This document shows, one piece after another, positions 20,606-32,135 of a stretch of DNA of 64,000 nt. Under the pieces are notes generated by a model that searched no databases, was not told the DNA's origin, and was given only the letters and a program-made list of their open reading frames with translations. Both the position numbers and the translations under genes were made by a program. Location of the stretch: the NCBI GenBank assembly GCA_010015655.1, contig ML976726.1, positions 62,001 to 126,000 of the forward strand, in the 5' to 3' direction. Position 1 is the stretch's first letter, and every line of letters begins with the position of its first letter. Source of the stretch: Bimuria novae-zelandiae CBS 107.79 (Eukaryota; Ascomycota; Dothideomycetes; Pleosporales; Didymosphaeriaceae).

Positions 20606-21498
20606 CTAGTCATACCAATCGCATCCATGGGTATATTCCGAACTGTGGTCAACCGTTTTGTTCTCGAAGAGTGCTTTAGATTCCTCAGGCGTGTAAGCAA
20701 GGACATTTTCAGCACCGGAAACTACCGTAGGCCCCATCCCTTCCTTGTAAATGCGCCCGATATCGTCCCGCGATATTACTCTTTCTAGGAACGGTACGGG
20801 TTTCCAGATTTGATCCGTACCAGCTTTGTAACGTGTTTTAGTATACGGCCCTGGGCGCACATTGTCCTCAGGTCAACTTACCAACCACAAATGTGAACAC
20901 CAGGTCCGTGACCCTGTAGAACACTCCATGACCTATCAAAGCCAGCTGGAACAGCTGGCCTTTGATAGGTTCTCTTGCTGGGAAGATGGTCCCTCTAGAC
21001 TCACGCTTCTCCGGCGTGCGCAACGGCCCTGACCTGCCCACCATGCCCGTTGCCAACAGGGCTACCCCCAACTGCTCGCCGGAAAAGATGACGGTCACGT
21101 TGTCACCATCATTGCTGCTGATCACGGTCTCTGCTGACTTGGCTTTGAACGCCTTGACGAAGTTTGGAATCGTTTCATCGTAGTAGCGCCTCAAGACCAC
21201 CGTGCACCGACCGTCTGGGAACAGTCGCCCCCATGCTGGTGGTTCGCTAGCAGGAGTCGCTTGCGTAGGTTGTGACACTGTTATCTTTTGTCAGCGTGCG
21301 ACTTAATTAAATGTTGCACCCACTTTTGATATTCCTCTTGGCCGCAAATATACTGCTAAAATTACAGGTCCATAATAGTGTTCTCGCTCTCGAATGCTGG
21401 TACAATTTTCGTTGTTGAAAGACTTGTGCAGACATATATTCAGGAAAAGCGCTTTTATACTCGCTATGAATCATACGCGGTATTCCTTGACAGCCCAT
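20606..21498 (-). CDS. Unrecognised gene, 2-3 exons
   Basis: Two coding blocks are joined by a convincing 58-bp intron (20881-20824, GTAAGT donor, TACTAAA branch site): exon 21277-20882 and exon 20823-20606. No ATG begins the upper block. Its first codon in frame is preceded by ...AACAG, a splice acceptor, so a further exon is likely. The best candidate is 21498-21324 with an ATG at 21498 and a 46-bp GTGGGT...CAG intron, giving 262 residues in frame. A donor at 21353 also keeps frame. Interestingly the junction itself makes ATG, so translation could start there, leaving 204 residues. The protein is soluble-looking, with a Pro-rich start, a basic PEKRESR segment and an acidic Tyr/Cys C-terminus (SSEYTHGCDWYD). 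I recognise no domain and propose no function. It lies between the Zn2Cys6 regulator and the Bax-inhibitor gene, all on the minus strand. Confidence 0.5.
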
Positions 21499-22009
21499 GG
21501 TGGTGAGTACATTAATGCTTGAATGATTTTGACCAGTCAACTCAATCCCAATGCCTAGTTGGCCCTGTAGTAGCCAGTCATCATAGCTGTACGAGTCCTC
21601 GTAACTCTAATTCCGGGGCAACACAACTCACTAAGATCAACCACACGGCACAGCAATTGCTCGGGCTTCTTAAAAGTCGGGCGTTCTGACAGTAACATTG
21701 AATATTCGACTCGGCCCTTCCAGTGGCCGATTCCGACTTCTATCAGTAACCTTCGCCCAACAGACCTTGCAGCAACGACTCATCTTCGCTGCCCGTGCTG
21801 AAGAGTGTTTCCCAAAAACATATCTACCACCACTAACTCATCCCACCACGATGGAACACTCAACAAAAGGCGGGATCGTATCGTTATAATAGCGTTTTAA
21901 AGCCGTTCGTGTCCCGTAGGAAGAGCAAATTCAGCATCTCCGCTCCACACTGCAATTGCCAAGGGCCTCCCCACTCAAGGCACATCAAGCACTCGAATCC
22001 CTCAGCCTC
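21499..22009. other. Intergenic region
   Basis: Contains the upstream region of the orphan gene and the 3' flank of the Zn2Cys6 gene. A 63-codon frame at 21698-21889 (+) has no support. Confidence 0.55.
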
Positions 22010-23221
22010 CTAGAATAAAACCCTGTTCTCAGCGACCCATTTATCCATCCTTTGCGCTCCATGCGTTATCAGCATAATCGCATGTCCGAACTCATCCACG
22101 TCCTCCACGCTGGCCTCAACAAGCAAATTCGCAATACTCAAGCTCGGCATAAACAGTGTACTCTCCCCCTGCACCACCCGCCTCTCCCATTCATGCTCAG
22201 ATCCCGCTTCCCACAAACCATTCCCAAACGTACAGGTCACGCCTCCGGGACACGGCGAAATACTATCTCGGAGCGTGGTGTACACGGACTGCAGGATGCT
22301 GGTTGTGAGCCAGGTGCGCCGTATGCTTTCGATGAAGCACCATGCCTTCCAGGGCGTCACTGATAGATTTAGACCAGGGACGAGCGCCGAGGGATCTCCT
22401 AGGAGCAGCGATGTCGTAGCGGCCTGCCACAGGAGGGTGTTCCAGCTCGCGAGAATGGGGCTATGTGCTTCGCCGCGGGCGCGCATGCGGATGTCCCCGT
22501 CAAAGAGGCGGATTATTTGGAAGATGAGGAGCGCTTGCACGCGGGCGAGGTGTTCAGCGAGAGTCAAGGTCGTGGTGTCTGTGATTTGCATAACGTGTTG
22601 CTGGACGAGCTCGTCGGCACGTTCTTCTATGATACGGAAGACCGTAGTCTTATTCGCCGGGCTTCTATTGAGATATGTAGTCGTGAGTGTGAAGGCTTCC
22701 TGGATGCAACGGGGCATATGCATCCGATATAGCTCGCGGTGGATGAGCGGGCAGTTGTTCTCTGTGACCCATCGCCTGAGCCAGTCTTGCACCATCTCCA
22801 CGTACGCGCTTAGAGACTCTTCGCCGATGTACTCCGGTGTTTGGCCTAGGGGTGGGTGCTCGATGTTCCACGAGTCTAGGGCCATGAACCAAGGGGTATT
22901 CGGAGCTGCTACCAGCGCATTGGTTTCCTCAACAACGCCCAGTGAAAGAAGCTCGGAAGTTGAAAATGTAGAGTTTACTGAATAGAAGTCGCCATCTAAC
23001 AGCAGGGCATCATCGATTGGCACAATTGGTGCCATTATATCTCGTTCATCACTGCTCCTTTCCTGGTGTGGCACATCATCTCGTCGAGTCGAAGGGTAAA
23101 CACAGGTGGTTCCTTTAGCTGCACAGCGAGCGCATGTTGGAACCTTTTTCGAGCATCGGCGTTTTGAAGCTGTACAGGCATTGCAAGCTCTTCGGTAGAG
23201 ACTCATAGGTAGATGGTTCAT
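22010..23221 (-). CDS. Zn(II)2Cys6 transcription factor
   Basis: A single exon encodes 403 residues from the ATG at 23221. The binuclear zinc cluster is at the extreme N-terminus, with Cys at 13, 16, 23, 30, 33 and 40 in C-x2-C-x6-C-x6-C-x2-C-x6-C spacing and a basic SKRRCSKK loop that contacts DNA. The frame stays open upstream to 23377, but that adds a hydrophobic stretch (SFFIFVLFFTSF) that makes no sense in a nuclear factor, so the later ATG is preferred. The remainder is helical, with a middle segment like those of fungal regulators whose targets are often neighbouring metabolic genes. Here no biosynthetic cluster is visible. It is the last gene before the transposon block, 344 bp from the gypsy LTR, a position prone to silencing or leaking RIP. 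Target genes are unknown. Confidence 0.9.
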   Translation of the reverse strand: MNHLPMSLYRRACNACTASKRRCSKKVPTCARCAAKGTTCVYPSTRRDDVPHQERSSDERDIMAPIVPIDDALLLDGDFYSVNSTFSTSELLSLGVVEETNALVAAPNTPWFMALDSWNIEHPPLGQTPEYIGEESLSAYVEMVQDWLRRWVTENNCPLIHRELYRMHMPRCIQEAFTLTTTYLNRSPANKTTVFRIIEERADELVQQHVMQITDTTTLTLAEHLARVQALLIFQIIRLFDGDIRMRARGEAHSPILASWNTLLWQAATTSLLLGDPSALVPGLNLSVTPWKAWCFIESIRRTWLTTSILQSVYTTLRDSISPCPGGVTCTFGNGLWEAGSEHEWERRVVQGESTLFMPSLSIANLLVEASVEDVDEFGHAIMLITHGAQRMDKWVAENRVLF

Positions 23222-23564
23222 TGAGCTCTGCCTTGTTAGAGGTATTTTGATACACTTGATAAAGCTAGTGAAGAAGAGGACGAATATGAAGAAAGAAATG
23301 ACGCCAGACTTCCCTGTCAACCCACAGCTTCTGGTCTGGGCGCGTAAGACGAATCCCGGCATGTGGGTTGTTAGCATGTATTAGTAACCCAACAACCCCT
23401 CAACTGAACGTGTCTGTGCGCGTGATGCGCCACCCTCATTAAAAGCAGCTCACGCAAAATAAAGCTATAAAGCCACTCATAATTAATATTATTACAACAT
23501 TCTCAAGAGCAGGACTATTTTAATTCTTATAATTAATTATACTATTTATATCTATTAGGAAGCT
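23222..23564. other. Island edge, right
   Basis: Upstream region of the Zn2Cys6 gene. Sequence becomes AT-rich and CA-poor from about 23450. The last stretch before the LTR probably belongs to the pogo/Fot1-like relic that resumes at 30212, because the gypsy element is a clean insertion between them. Confidence 0.55.
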
Positions 23565-23833
23565 TGTGACGGCCTGGCATGCCGGCAGGACACATGACCT
23601 CGCGTGAGAGGCGCGACTGCCTCACGCCTGGGTGCAGCTGCCTCACGCCTGTGCGCAGCTGCCCACGCACCCAGTGTAGCTATCTCGGATAGATAGATAT
23701 TCCGTGCCGAGCGGCAGCGCATAAAAGCGCCACAGGCCTGTGTACCTACAGTCTCCTCATCTTAGTGTAGCTAAAATAGAGCCAACCTACCTTATCTACT
23801 CTCTTAATGCAGGAGCCTGTGCCTGTCCTTATA
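23565..23833 (+). repeat. 5' LTR of gypsy element
   Basis: It begins TGTGACGGCC and ends CCTTATA (CCTTACA in the other copy, a CA-to-TA change). It contains CATAAAAGCGCC, a TATA-like motif, and pairs over its full length with 29938-30206. Confidence 0.95.
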
Positions 23834-25629
23834 TTATACTAAGATCTCTTTACTTAGCTAGAGATCGTAATAAAATATTAAGTTAAACTGCTTAATCTAC
23901 CTGCGCGCATAACTTAATAATAACTACTTTAAAGGATTTATTACACGACTACGCTAAGCTATTAGCTTATTATAAAGTATAATTACCTGTAATAAAAGGT
24001 CCTAATACTACTAAGTAACGTACTACTTAAAGGGAGTTAAAGAACGTAGTTTAAAAATAGCACGCTATAGCTAGCTAGGAGAGCTAATTAGCCTGCCGCC
24101 CTTTACTTAATAAACGTGCTATATAGGCAACCCACTACTTACGCAAAAAGGGCTATAAGAGCCCTAGCCTTTATAAGAGAGGAACCTATCCCTACTAACT
24201 ATCTTAAGCACTACCTACTCGCCTTCTCCCTACTAGAGAACTAATAACTAGCTACTCTACCCGTAGTATTAATAAAATAGCACTAAAATACCTATTTATA
24301 GCGTTAGTCTTAAAAAAGGAGATGCTAGGCAGCGCGTACAACCTATCTAAGCCCTTTATCTACTAAGAACACGAAATCCAGAGCTACGGCTCTATTACTA
24401 AGGAAAACCACGATTAAGACACTTCCCTAAAACTTACTTATATCTAATAAGGTATTAATAAAGACCTCTTGCAACCTCCCTAGCTACCCACGTTTACTAG
24501 TAATAACCTAATTACTATAACACTAGAGGCCGTAATTAAGCATTTTAGGCAGGAACTAGCAAAGATTACTACAGAGCTAGTTAGCTAGCTACTTCTTTAT
24601 AGTGTGGAGCAATAACAACTATATATATACCGCCAGATCGCTACTAATGCCTTAGCTAAAGGCGAAGGGCTATATAGAGCCCTCGTTTAAGCGTAGCAAA
24701 AGATAGACAGGTTAGAAGCCTAACTTACTAAACAGGCTATAGCAGGCTCTACCCCTAATATACTAGTAACTTAATTTTATATAACTAAATTCTAAATCTT
24801 CCCTTAGACCTTAAGCTAGAGCGTCCTCTTTGCTAACAACCCGCTAAGCTCTAAGTCTGGCAAGCCTAATAACTTATATTTTTCGCGCTTATTACTATTT
24901 AAGCCTATTACTTATCTATATACACGCTCTTTAGGCATAAGCTAGCGCTTAATTAAGTTCCTAGACCCTCCGCTGCTCTTAGACGGCAAGATAACTACGA
25001 CCTTTAAGCACTAGAGGGCCTATATAGAGAATAAACTTCGGTCCAACCGCGATTAGTTTATAGGAGAGACTTTAGAGGATACCTAAGAGCGTATCATAGC
25101 ATATATAACTACACGCATAGAGGATCCCGCCTGTAACTAACTTGTAACTTTAATTAAAGCTCTACGAGATAGTAGCGAACGCATTAATAGCGAATTTATA
25201 ATAAATATAATAAAGCAAACTTTTAGCGACCTATATAAGAAGAAGAAGGCCTATTAGGTATTTATTTAACTACGCCTCTACTCTATAGCTAAGTTTACTA
25301 GCTTCTAAGTAGACTTCTTCTGCCTTATAACGCAGCGCAAGCTACCTGCTAACTAATAGGTTAAAAAGTTTTATAAAAAGCTTATAAATTAACTCTACAT
25401 AAATATAGGCTATAATATTCGTCGCCTTAAAAATAATTACTCTAAGTTTATTAATATCGCCCATGACCTCGCACGAGAGGTAGTAATTATAGACTCTTAG
25501 GTTATGGCGCGCGCCGAACGAGAATCTTAAAAGAAGGCTACTTTTACCTTAGCCACTAGGTCTCGCGAGTACGCTTTAATACTAGCATAGCCCCTTACTC
25601 GCATATAGCTAACGCGCGCCACTACTATA

Positions 25630-28600
25630 GCTTTAAGTAGCTAGCTTACCTACTACTATTATAAAAAGTTAGGATATATTACTTGAGACTGCCTAAATAG
25701 CCCTATTAATTAGAAAGCGTTAGAGGCTAGCGATTTAGCACCGCAAGCTAATAAAGAGGTGTATTATAAGACTAAAAATAGAGGCTTCCTCTCTTCTAAC
25801 GAGGAATTGGGAAAAGTATTACTCTAGGGGAAGTCTCCTTCCTAGAGAATCCTATAGGAGCTGCTAGCATACGAGACCTCTTATTTAGCGAAAGTGCTTT
25901 TACTCTACCTTGTCGCATCTTAATAAACGGGCTAGCGATTAAGTTAAAGGCTCTTATTAACACAGGCGCAGGTAGCTACGTCCTAGTCTACTTTAAATAC
26001 CTCTATATAATTAAGAAGGGACTTAAGGTATTTATTAAAAGCATGGAAGCTATTTCCCTAGCTAGATATAATAGTTAACTAAACGGGCAGGTAAATAAGT
26101 ACTTCTAAGCTAACCTAGTGCTAGACGGCCACCGCCTTACTACTTACTTTATACCCTGCAATACTGGCCGCCACGACTTTATAGTTGGCCGCAAGCTTCT
26201 TAAGGAAGCTAACATTTAGATTAACTATAGGTAGTAGATGCTTAAGTGGCTAGATATAATATAAATTAACTATAAATAAGATATTATTATCCTAACGCGG
26301 GGCACAGCTACAGAAATTAATTTTAAGTATTAGGTAGATGCTAACTAACGTAACAAGCTTATAGACGTGGCTATTATATGGTATATCTACTACTTATCGC
26401 AGCAATCCCCTTAGCGTCGTACTTACTAGAAGAACCTAGCAAAGATAGAGGAGTAGCTCCGCTACTAAGCGCTACTATTATAAGAGTAGTAGCTAACTTG
26501 CCCTAAACCTGTCTCCCGCGAGGACCTCGCTAAGGCAGGCCTTAAGATTAATATTATAAAAGCTACGGTATTTATAATTAATACGCGTTAGAAAGAGATA
26601 GTTATTAGCTATATTAGTGTTTACAAAGTAGAGAAGCTAATCTAAGACCGTAAGAAGGAGCTAGACTAGATAGACCTACTAGACCTAGACAAAGAACTCC
26701 GCTAGCTTTTTATAGAGAAGTTACTATTCCTAGGCTATGCGGGCGCTACCCTAGCTTACTTCTTAAAAAAGAACTCTAACGTACTGCCTCTACACTACGA
26801 CGGCGTTAATCACAACATTAAGCTAACCGCGGATAACACACTAATATTAAGCCTACTATATAGCATGTCTTTAGAGTAGTTATAGCTTATTAAGGATTAC
26901 CTAAATAACTATCTTTAACGCGGCGTTATTACTTATAGTAACGCGCCCTACGCCTTACTAGTACTATTTACTAAAAAGCCTAAAGGGGGGTAGCGATTTT
27001 ATGTTAACTATCGCAAGCTTAACGCTATTATAAAGAAAGATATCTATCTTATCTTACTTATCTAAGAGACCCTTGCGAGGCTCGCCCGTGCTAAGATATT
27101 TACTAAGCTAGACGTACGGCAGGCCTTTTATCGCATTTAACTAGACAAGGAAGTAGAGGACCTAACCACGTTTTATACATGCTATAGTAACTATAAGTAT
27201 CGTGTACTCTTATTCGGTCTTTGCAATAGACCTGCTACCTTTTAGCGATATATTAATAGGGTACTATATGGCCTACTTAACGACTTTTGCATAGCATATC
27301 TGGACAATATCCTTATTTACTTAGAGAATCTACTATACTATAAGGAGCATGTTGCGCAGGTGCTTAAACCACTCTACGACGCTAGTTTGTAAGCAGACAT
27401 TAAGAAGAGCGAGTTTATAGTAACTAGAATAAAGTTCCTTAGCCTTATTATTAGCACTTAAGATATTTAAAAGGACCTAGAGAAGATCGCTACTGTGCAG
27501 GACTAGCCTATGCCTATATTAGTTAAAAGTATATAGTTATTTTTAGGCTTCTATAACTTCTACTAAACCTTCCTTAAGGACTATAGACGTATTATTAGAC
27601 TACTTATAAAGCTCCTTAAGAAGGGCGCCTAGCATGCCTTTAAAGAGTAAGAGCTTACAGCCTTTTAGCAAGTTAAAGACCTTATACTATTAGACAACGT
27701 ACTTACTTACTACTCTCCCTATCGCGTCACACGTATAAAAACAAACGCGAGCGATAGTGTTATTACTAGCGTACTCTCTTAGCTACAGGACGACGGACTC
27801 TAGCAACCTATAGCCTTCTATTCTAAGACAATAAGCGACCCGCAGATAAACTACAATATATATAATAAAGAGATGCTGGCCGTAATCTATAGCCTTAAAG
27901 AATAGAGATCTTAGCTTATTAGTCTATAGATAACTAAGCCCTTTAGCGCTATTACTAACTATTAAGCGCTAGAGTACTTCTCTACTAAGCGCGAGCTTAC
28001 TCCTTAACAGATACGCTAGGCTATAATAGTGGCTAATTTTAACCTAAAGCTTACCTACTAACTAGGCACTACTAACGTGGTGGCTAACGCGCTATTACGT
28101 AAGCAGGAGGAACTATAGACTTAGAAAAAAAAGAATAAGGTAGCTTGTATAAGGGTCTTCTTATAGACTAAGTAGCTAGACGTTAATATAGTGCAAGAAG
28201 CCACAACCTAACTCGCTAACTTAGCTACTTAAGGATTACAGGGCTAAGAGCTTAAGATTACTATAATAGACACCTTTCTAGCCTCTCTCTTTGTAGAGGA
28301 TCCTTATACCCTTGTTAATTAGATAATTAAGGTGAACTAGAATTACGATAGCCTATAAAAGCTACGGGAAAAAGCTCTATCTAATAACTAAGGACTATAG
28401 AAGCTAAATAATTAAGATCTACTCTTATATAAAGATTAACTAGTTATCTTAGTAGTTAACTTCCTACGCACCTACTTAATCTAAGCCGCCCATGCTACGT
28501 AGCTTACTACTCACCTAGGAAAAAGGAAGACAGCGAAGCTACTTAGAGATTAGTACTACTAGCCAAATCTAGCGAAGGATATAGACACCTATATTACCGC

Positions 28601-29760
28601 CTATAAGACTTATTAATAGAGTTATATGCCCTGCGACCGCACCCCAGGACTACTTAAACTACTACTAATACTAAAGTAAGCATGGTAGGACGTTTTAATA
28701 GACTTTAAATTATTCCTACCTAACAAGAAAGGGTACGATAATGCCTTTATTATAATTAACCGCCTAAGTAAGCGCTACTTCTTACTGCCCTACCATAAGA
28801 CAACCACGGCGGAACAGGCTACAGATATGTACTATCGCTATATCTGGCGCGTGTACGGCCTACCCAAGTCTATTATCTCTAATCGAGGCCCGCAGTTTAT
28901 CTTAGCATTTATAAACAAGCTATGCTAACTTATAGGCGTTAAGTAAAAGCTCTTAATAGCTTATTATCCTTAGACTAATAGCAACACAAAAATTATAAAC
29001 TAGTACCTTAACCAGCGCCTTTGCCTATTTATTAACTACTACTAGGATAACTAGTCTAACCTACTGCCTTGCATGGACTGGGCTTAAGCTATACTACCTT
29101 ATAAGACTACAGGCCTCTCGCTATACGAGATTAAGTTCGGACATCAGCCTACACACTACTAGGACTAGGAAGAGCGGACAAAGACCTCGCCTATAGCCCG
29201 TGAGTAGATGTCCTAAGAGGAAGCGCAGAACTACGCAAAGGTTTAATACAACGCTATAAAGCAGGCTATAGAGATAGCTTAGAGAGGGATTATTTATGCC
29301 TAGGAGTACTAAGCACGTCAAGCAAACAAGAAGTAACGTAAGCTAGATTTTAGAGTAGGTAATTAAGTCTATATCACGCTAAGAGGCTTTATAACTAACT
29401 AGCCTAGTTAGAAGCTCGACTAGTAGATATACGGGCCCTACCTAATTATCGCTATAAAAGGACACTCCTACTAAGTTAAGCTTTCGCCGTATATGCATAT
29501 ACATAATGTCTTCTATGCAGACCGCCTATAGAAAGCCGCTATAGATACACTGCCAGGTTAGATAGAGCTAGAAGAGGAGCTAATAGAGGTTAATAGCAAC
29601 CTAGAATAGTAAGTAGAGGAGATCCTTAATAGCTATATTTACTAAGGACGTTTATAATACAAAGTCTTCTAGACTGCCTATAATCCTAACCCTACCTGGT
29701 ACAACGCTCGAGGCTTTGTTAGGGCACTATATAAGGTAAAGGAGTATTATAACGCATATC
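25630..29760 (+). pseudogene. gypsy gag-pol, RIP-degraded
   Basis: Landmarks read through stops: zinc knuckle CYYYKKLGYITRDC near 25650-25700 (second Cys now Tyr); protease ALINTGAGSY at about 25950-25980, with the catalytic DTG changed to NTG; reverse transcriptase VNYRKLNAIIKKDIYL near 27002-27050; and FTKLDVRQAFYRI near 27100. The catalytic box is YLDNILIY at 27297-27320, where the second Asp is Asn. RNase H follows (about 27700-28110). Integrase core is about 28680-29000, where SDRGPQF reads SNRGPQF. The chromodomain is about 29605-29760 and includes NPNPTWYNARGF. The chromodomain normally targets integration to methylated-histone heterochromatin, consistent with its location. No continuous frame remains. 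Confidence 0.85.
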
Positions 29761-29937
29761 TAGATAAAGCGGGGCTACTACTATAACTAGATATCTGGCT
29801 GCGAGCGTATGAGGCCGGCACCTATCTAGAGATAATAAAGGAAGATAATAAAGCTATAGTTATACTAGTACAAGATAAGACACGAAGGAGGTAACATAAC
29901 GGACTTAAAGGACTACGCCCACCTTAGAGGGGGGTAA

Positions 29938-30206
29938 TATAATAGCCTAGCATGCTGGCAGGACACATAACCCCGCGTAAAAGGCGCGACTACCTTACGC
30001 CTAGGTGTAGCTGCCTTACGCCTAGGCGCAGCTACCCACGCACCTAGTGTAGCTATCTTAGATAGATAGATGTTCCGTGCCGAGCGGTAGCGCATAAAAG
30101 CGCCGTAGGCCTGTGTACCTATAGTCTCCTCATCTTAGTGTAGCTAAAATAGAGCCAACCTACCTTATCTACTCTCTTAATGCAGGAGCCTGTGCCCGTC
30201 CTTACA
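29938..30206 (+). repeat. 3' LTR of gypsy element
   Basis: It begins TATAATAGCC, the RIP-altered form of TGTGACGGCC, and ends CCTTACA followed by AAGCT. Confidence 0.95.
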
Positions 30207-30211
30207 AAGCT

Positions 30212-31894
30212 TAACGTTGTAGCTATAGTATATAGATTTAGTTAAGATAATAGATGCACCCTTTAAGACCTTCCTAATATTAAGAGCATTAACGCTACGT
30301 TTCTAACACTTTCTACTTTCTAGAGATAGCTATAATGCCTTCCTCTTACCCTTTTAAGATAATTATAAAGCTTATTCTGCGTTATAGGCAGACTTCTAGG
30401 CAGCTTACTAAGCTACCTTTTTAGCTACTTCTTGCATAGCTCGCTTTTCCTGCTAGATCGTCTCCTTATATAACTTAGCTACCTTTTTTAGCTCTACTAT
30501 TTTTACTTTTTAAAGCTACTACTACTTATTCTATATTTCTTTTTATAAATTAATAAATACGTGCCTATCTTACCCTTCCTTAGTAACTAAAAGACTACAT
30601 ATAATACTCTTAACGCGATTAGAGATCGAAAGTCTTAATTTTTTTTTAATAAATAGTACTTACTTAATCCTATCTATCTTATGCTTAAGTAGCTTATTTG
30701 AGATAAATAGATAGTAGAGCGATAAATAAAGTTTCTTTATATTTTAACTATCCTAAGTCTTTACTACTACTTATATAAGCCAATTTATTTTTATATAGTT
30801 ATAATTCCTAAGTAATAATAAAGAGTTTTTCTTAACTTATAAGTTCTAGCAAACCTATTAAGGATTTAATCAGAATTCAGTAATAATATATTTATGACTT
30901 TAAAAGAGCTAAGAATAGTTATATCTTAAAAAAGACCTTTTACGTATTCTAAAATAATAATAAAACGTTGCCATTAGTAATAAAAACTGGACTCTAGCTT
31001 TTATAAAGGTGTCTTATAGCTCTACTAAGTAGGCTATTAATAAAGTCTTAAATATTATAATATTAAGTACCTAACTCGTATAAGTTAAATAAGTAGGTAG
31101 AATAGCAAGTATAATTCTACTTTAACCATAATAATTAATAATATCTATAGTAATATAAGACTCGTCACTATTTAGAACTAAAAGTTAATATAATTATTAA
31201 GTCTTTGCCTATATATAGTAATTAAAACCATGCTTAAACTAGATAAGTTTAATATCATTAATTTATCTAGAAAGTAAAAAAGTAATAAAAACTTAATATT
31301 ATCTTGCCTTAATATACTTTATCTAGGCTAATTAGATATATTTGTTAATAATTTTATAAATAAAGCTTAAAGATAACGTAAATTTATTAGAGTGTATCTA
31401 TACTAAAAGCGTAATTTATGAGCGATTTTTATTTAAATTAATAATTTAGTCTCTATATTTTTTTTCATACTCTTTTTAATTTACTACGAATAGTAACTGT
31501 GGAGTCTTTCTTATTTATATTATAAATATAATAAGGATACATCTCGTATTGCTTAATTATACTATTAAAAGTTTAAAGTAAAATAAGTAATTTCGCAATT
31601 TCTTATTAGCTTTTTTAGTATCAGAAAGATAAAATTCTATATTATTTTACGTATATAAAGTATAAATCTTTTCTTAAGTTTTTATATGTATTATATAAGT
31701 TCCTACTCTTGTTATAAGTTAGATTTCTACTAGTTAATATTCTTTATTTTATTTAGGGCCTAAATACGCGTATATCTTTAGGATAATATAGCTTTATTTA
31801 TATTATACATAGTAGTAATATTTTTATATAAAAACTGTTCTTTTAGTTTTAGGTATAGTTATAAGTTATTTATTAATAAAATAAAAAATCTATA
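30212..31894 (-). mobile_element. pogo/Fot1-like DNA transposon relic
   Basis: Minus-strand translation through stops shows a DDE-type transposase. Near 31500 is YNINKKDSTVTIRSKLKRV, resembling the YNxDEKGFxxGxxxKTKRV block of fungal pogo/Fot1 transposases with D-to-N and E-to-K changes. Near 31100 is LPTYLTYT, then QVLNIIIFKTLLIAY (third acidic site now Asn; the first Q is a stop). A Lys/Ala-rich C-terminal tail lies at about 30370-30480, as in this family. The gypsy element is inserted near its 3' side and the next Copia into its 5' side, so parts may continue at about 23450-23564 and after 37668. Terminal repeats were not found. Confidence 0.65.
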
Positions 31895-32135
31895 TGTTGA
31901 TACGGTAATAGGCTGTTGGATCAAGACTTCGTTGCAACAATGTGGTATTAATTTGATTCTTGATTGCAGATCTATTTTGGTGGGCTATTGTGAGAAGTAT
32001 TTATCGAGCGTGGTTTGCCCCTGCTAGCCCAATTAGGACTAGCGCAACAAACTACAGGCAAACTACGCAACAAACTATAGGCAAACTACATAGTAGTAAA
32101 AGCCGTAGCAGTGTTGCGCAGGTTTGAAGCCAACA
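31895..32135 (-). repeat. 3' LTR of minus-strand Copia
   Basis: It starts TGTTGATACGG and ends AGCCAACA (plus-strand reading). It pairs with 37421-37662; most differences are transitions, and the right copy has more TA. Confidence 0.93.

Larger units (their letters stand above)
23565..30206 (+). mobile_element. Ty3/gypsy LTR retrotransposon with chromodomain (chromovirus), RIP-degraded
   Basis: Full length, 6642 bp, with 269-bp LTRs at 23565-23833 and 29938-30206 and a 5-bp target duplication AAGCT at 23560-23564 and 30207-30211. Read through stops, the + strand gives Gag with a zinc knuckle, protease, reverse transcriptase, RNase H, integrase and a C-terminal chromodomain, the Ty3/gypsy order. 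A purine-rich tract (AGAGGGGGG) precedes the 3' LTR. Catalytic positions of protease, RT and integrase carry D-to-N changes, so this copy is dead. The 3' LTR is more mutated than the 5' LTR. Confidence 0.93.

Noticed and set aside
21278..21540. Starts at 21278 and 21540 for the orphan gene
   Set aside because: These codons are GTG and TTG, not ATG; the region before 21278 reads as a splice acceptor.
10016..23221. Secondary-metabolite gene cluster (GMC, P450, Zn2Cys6)
   Set aside because: There is no backbone synthase, the P450 is broken, and conserved housekeeping genes (ceramide synthase, Bax inhibitor) lie between.
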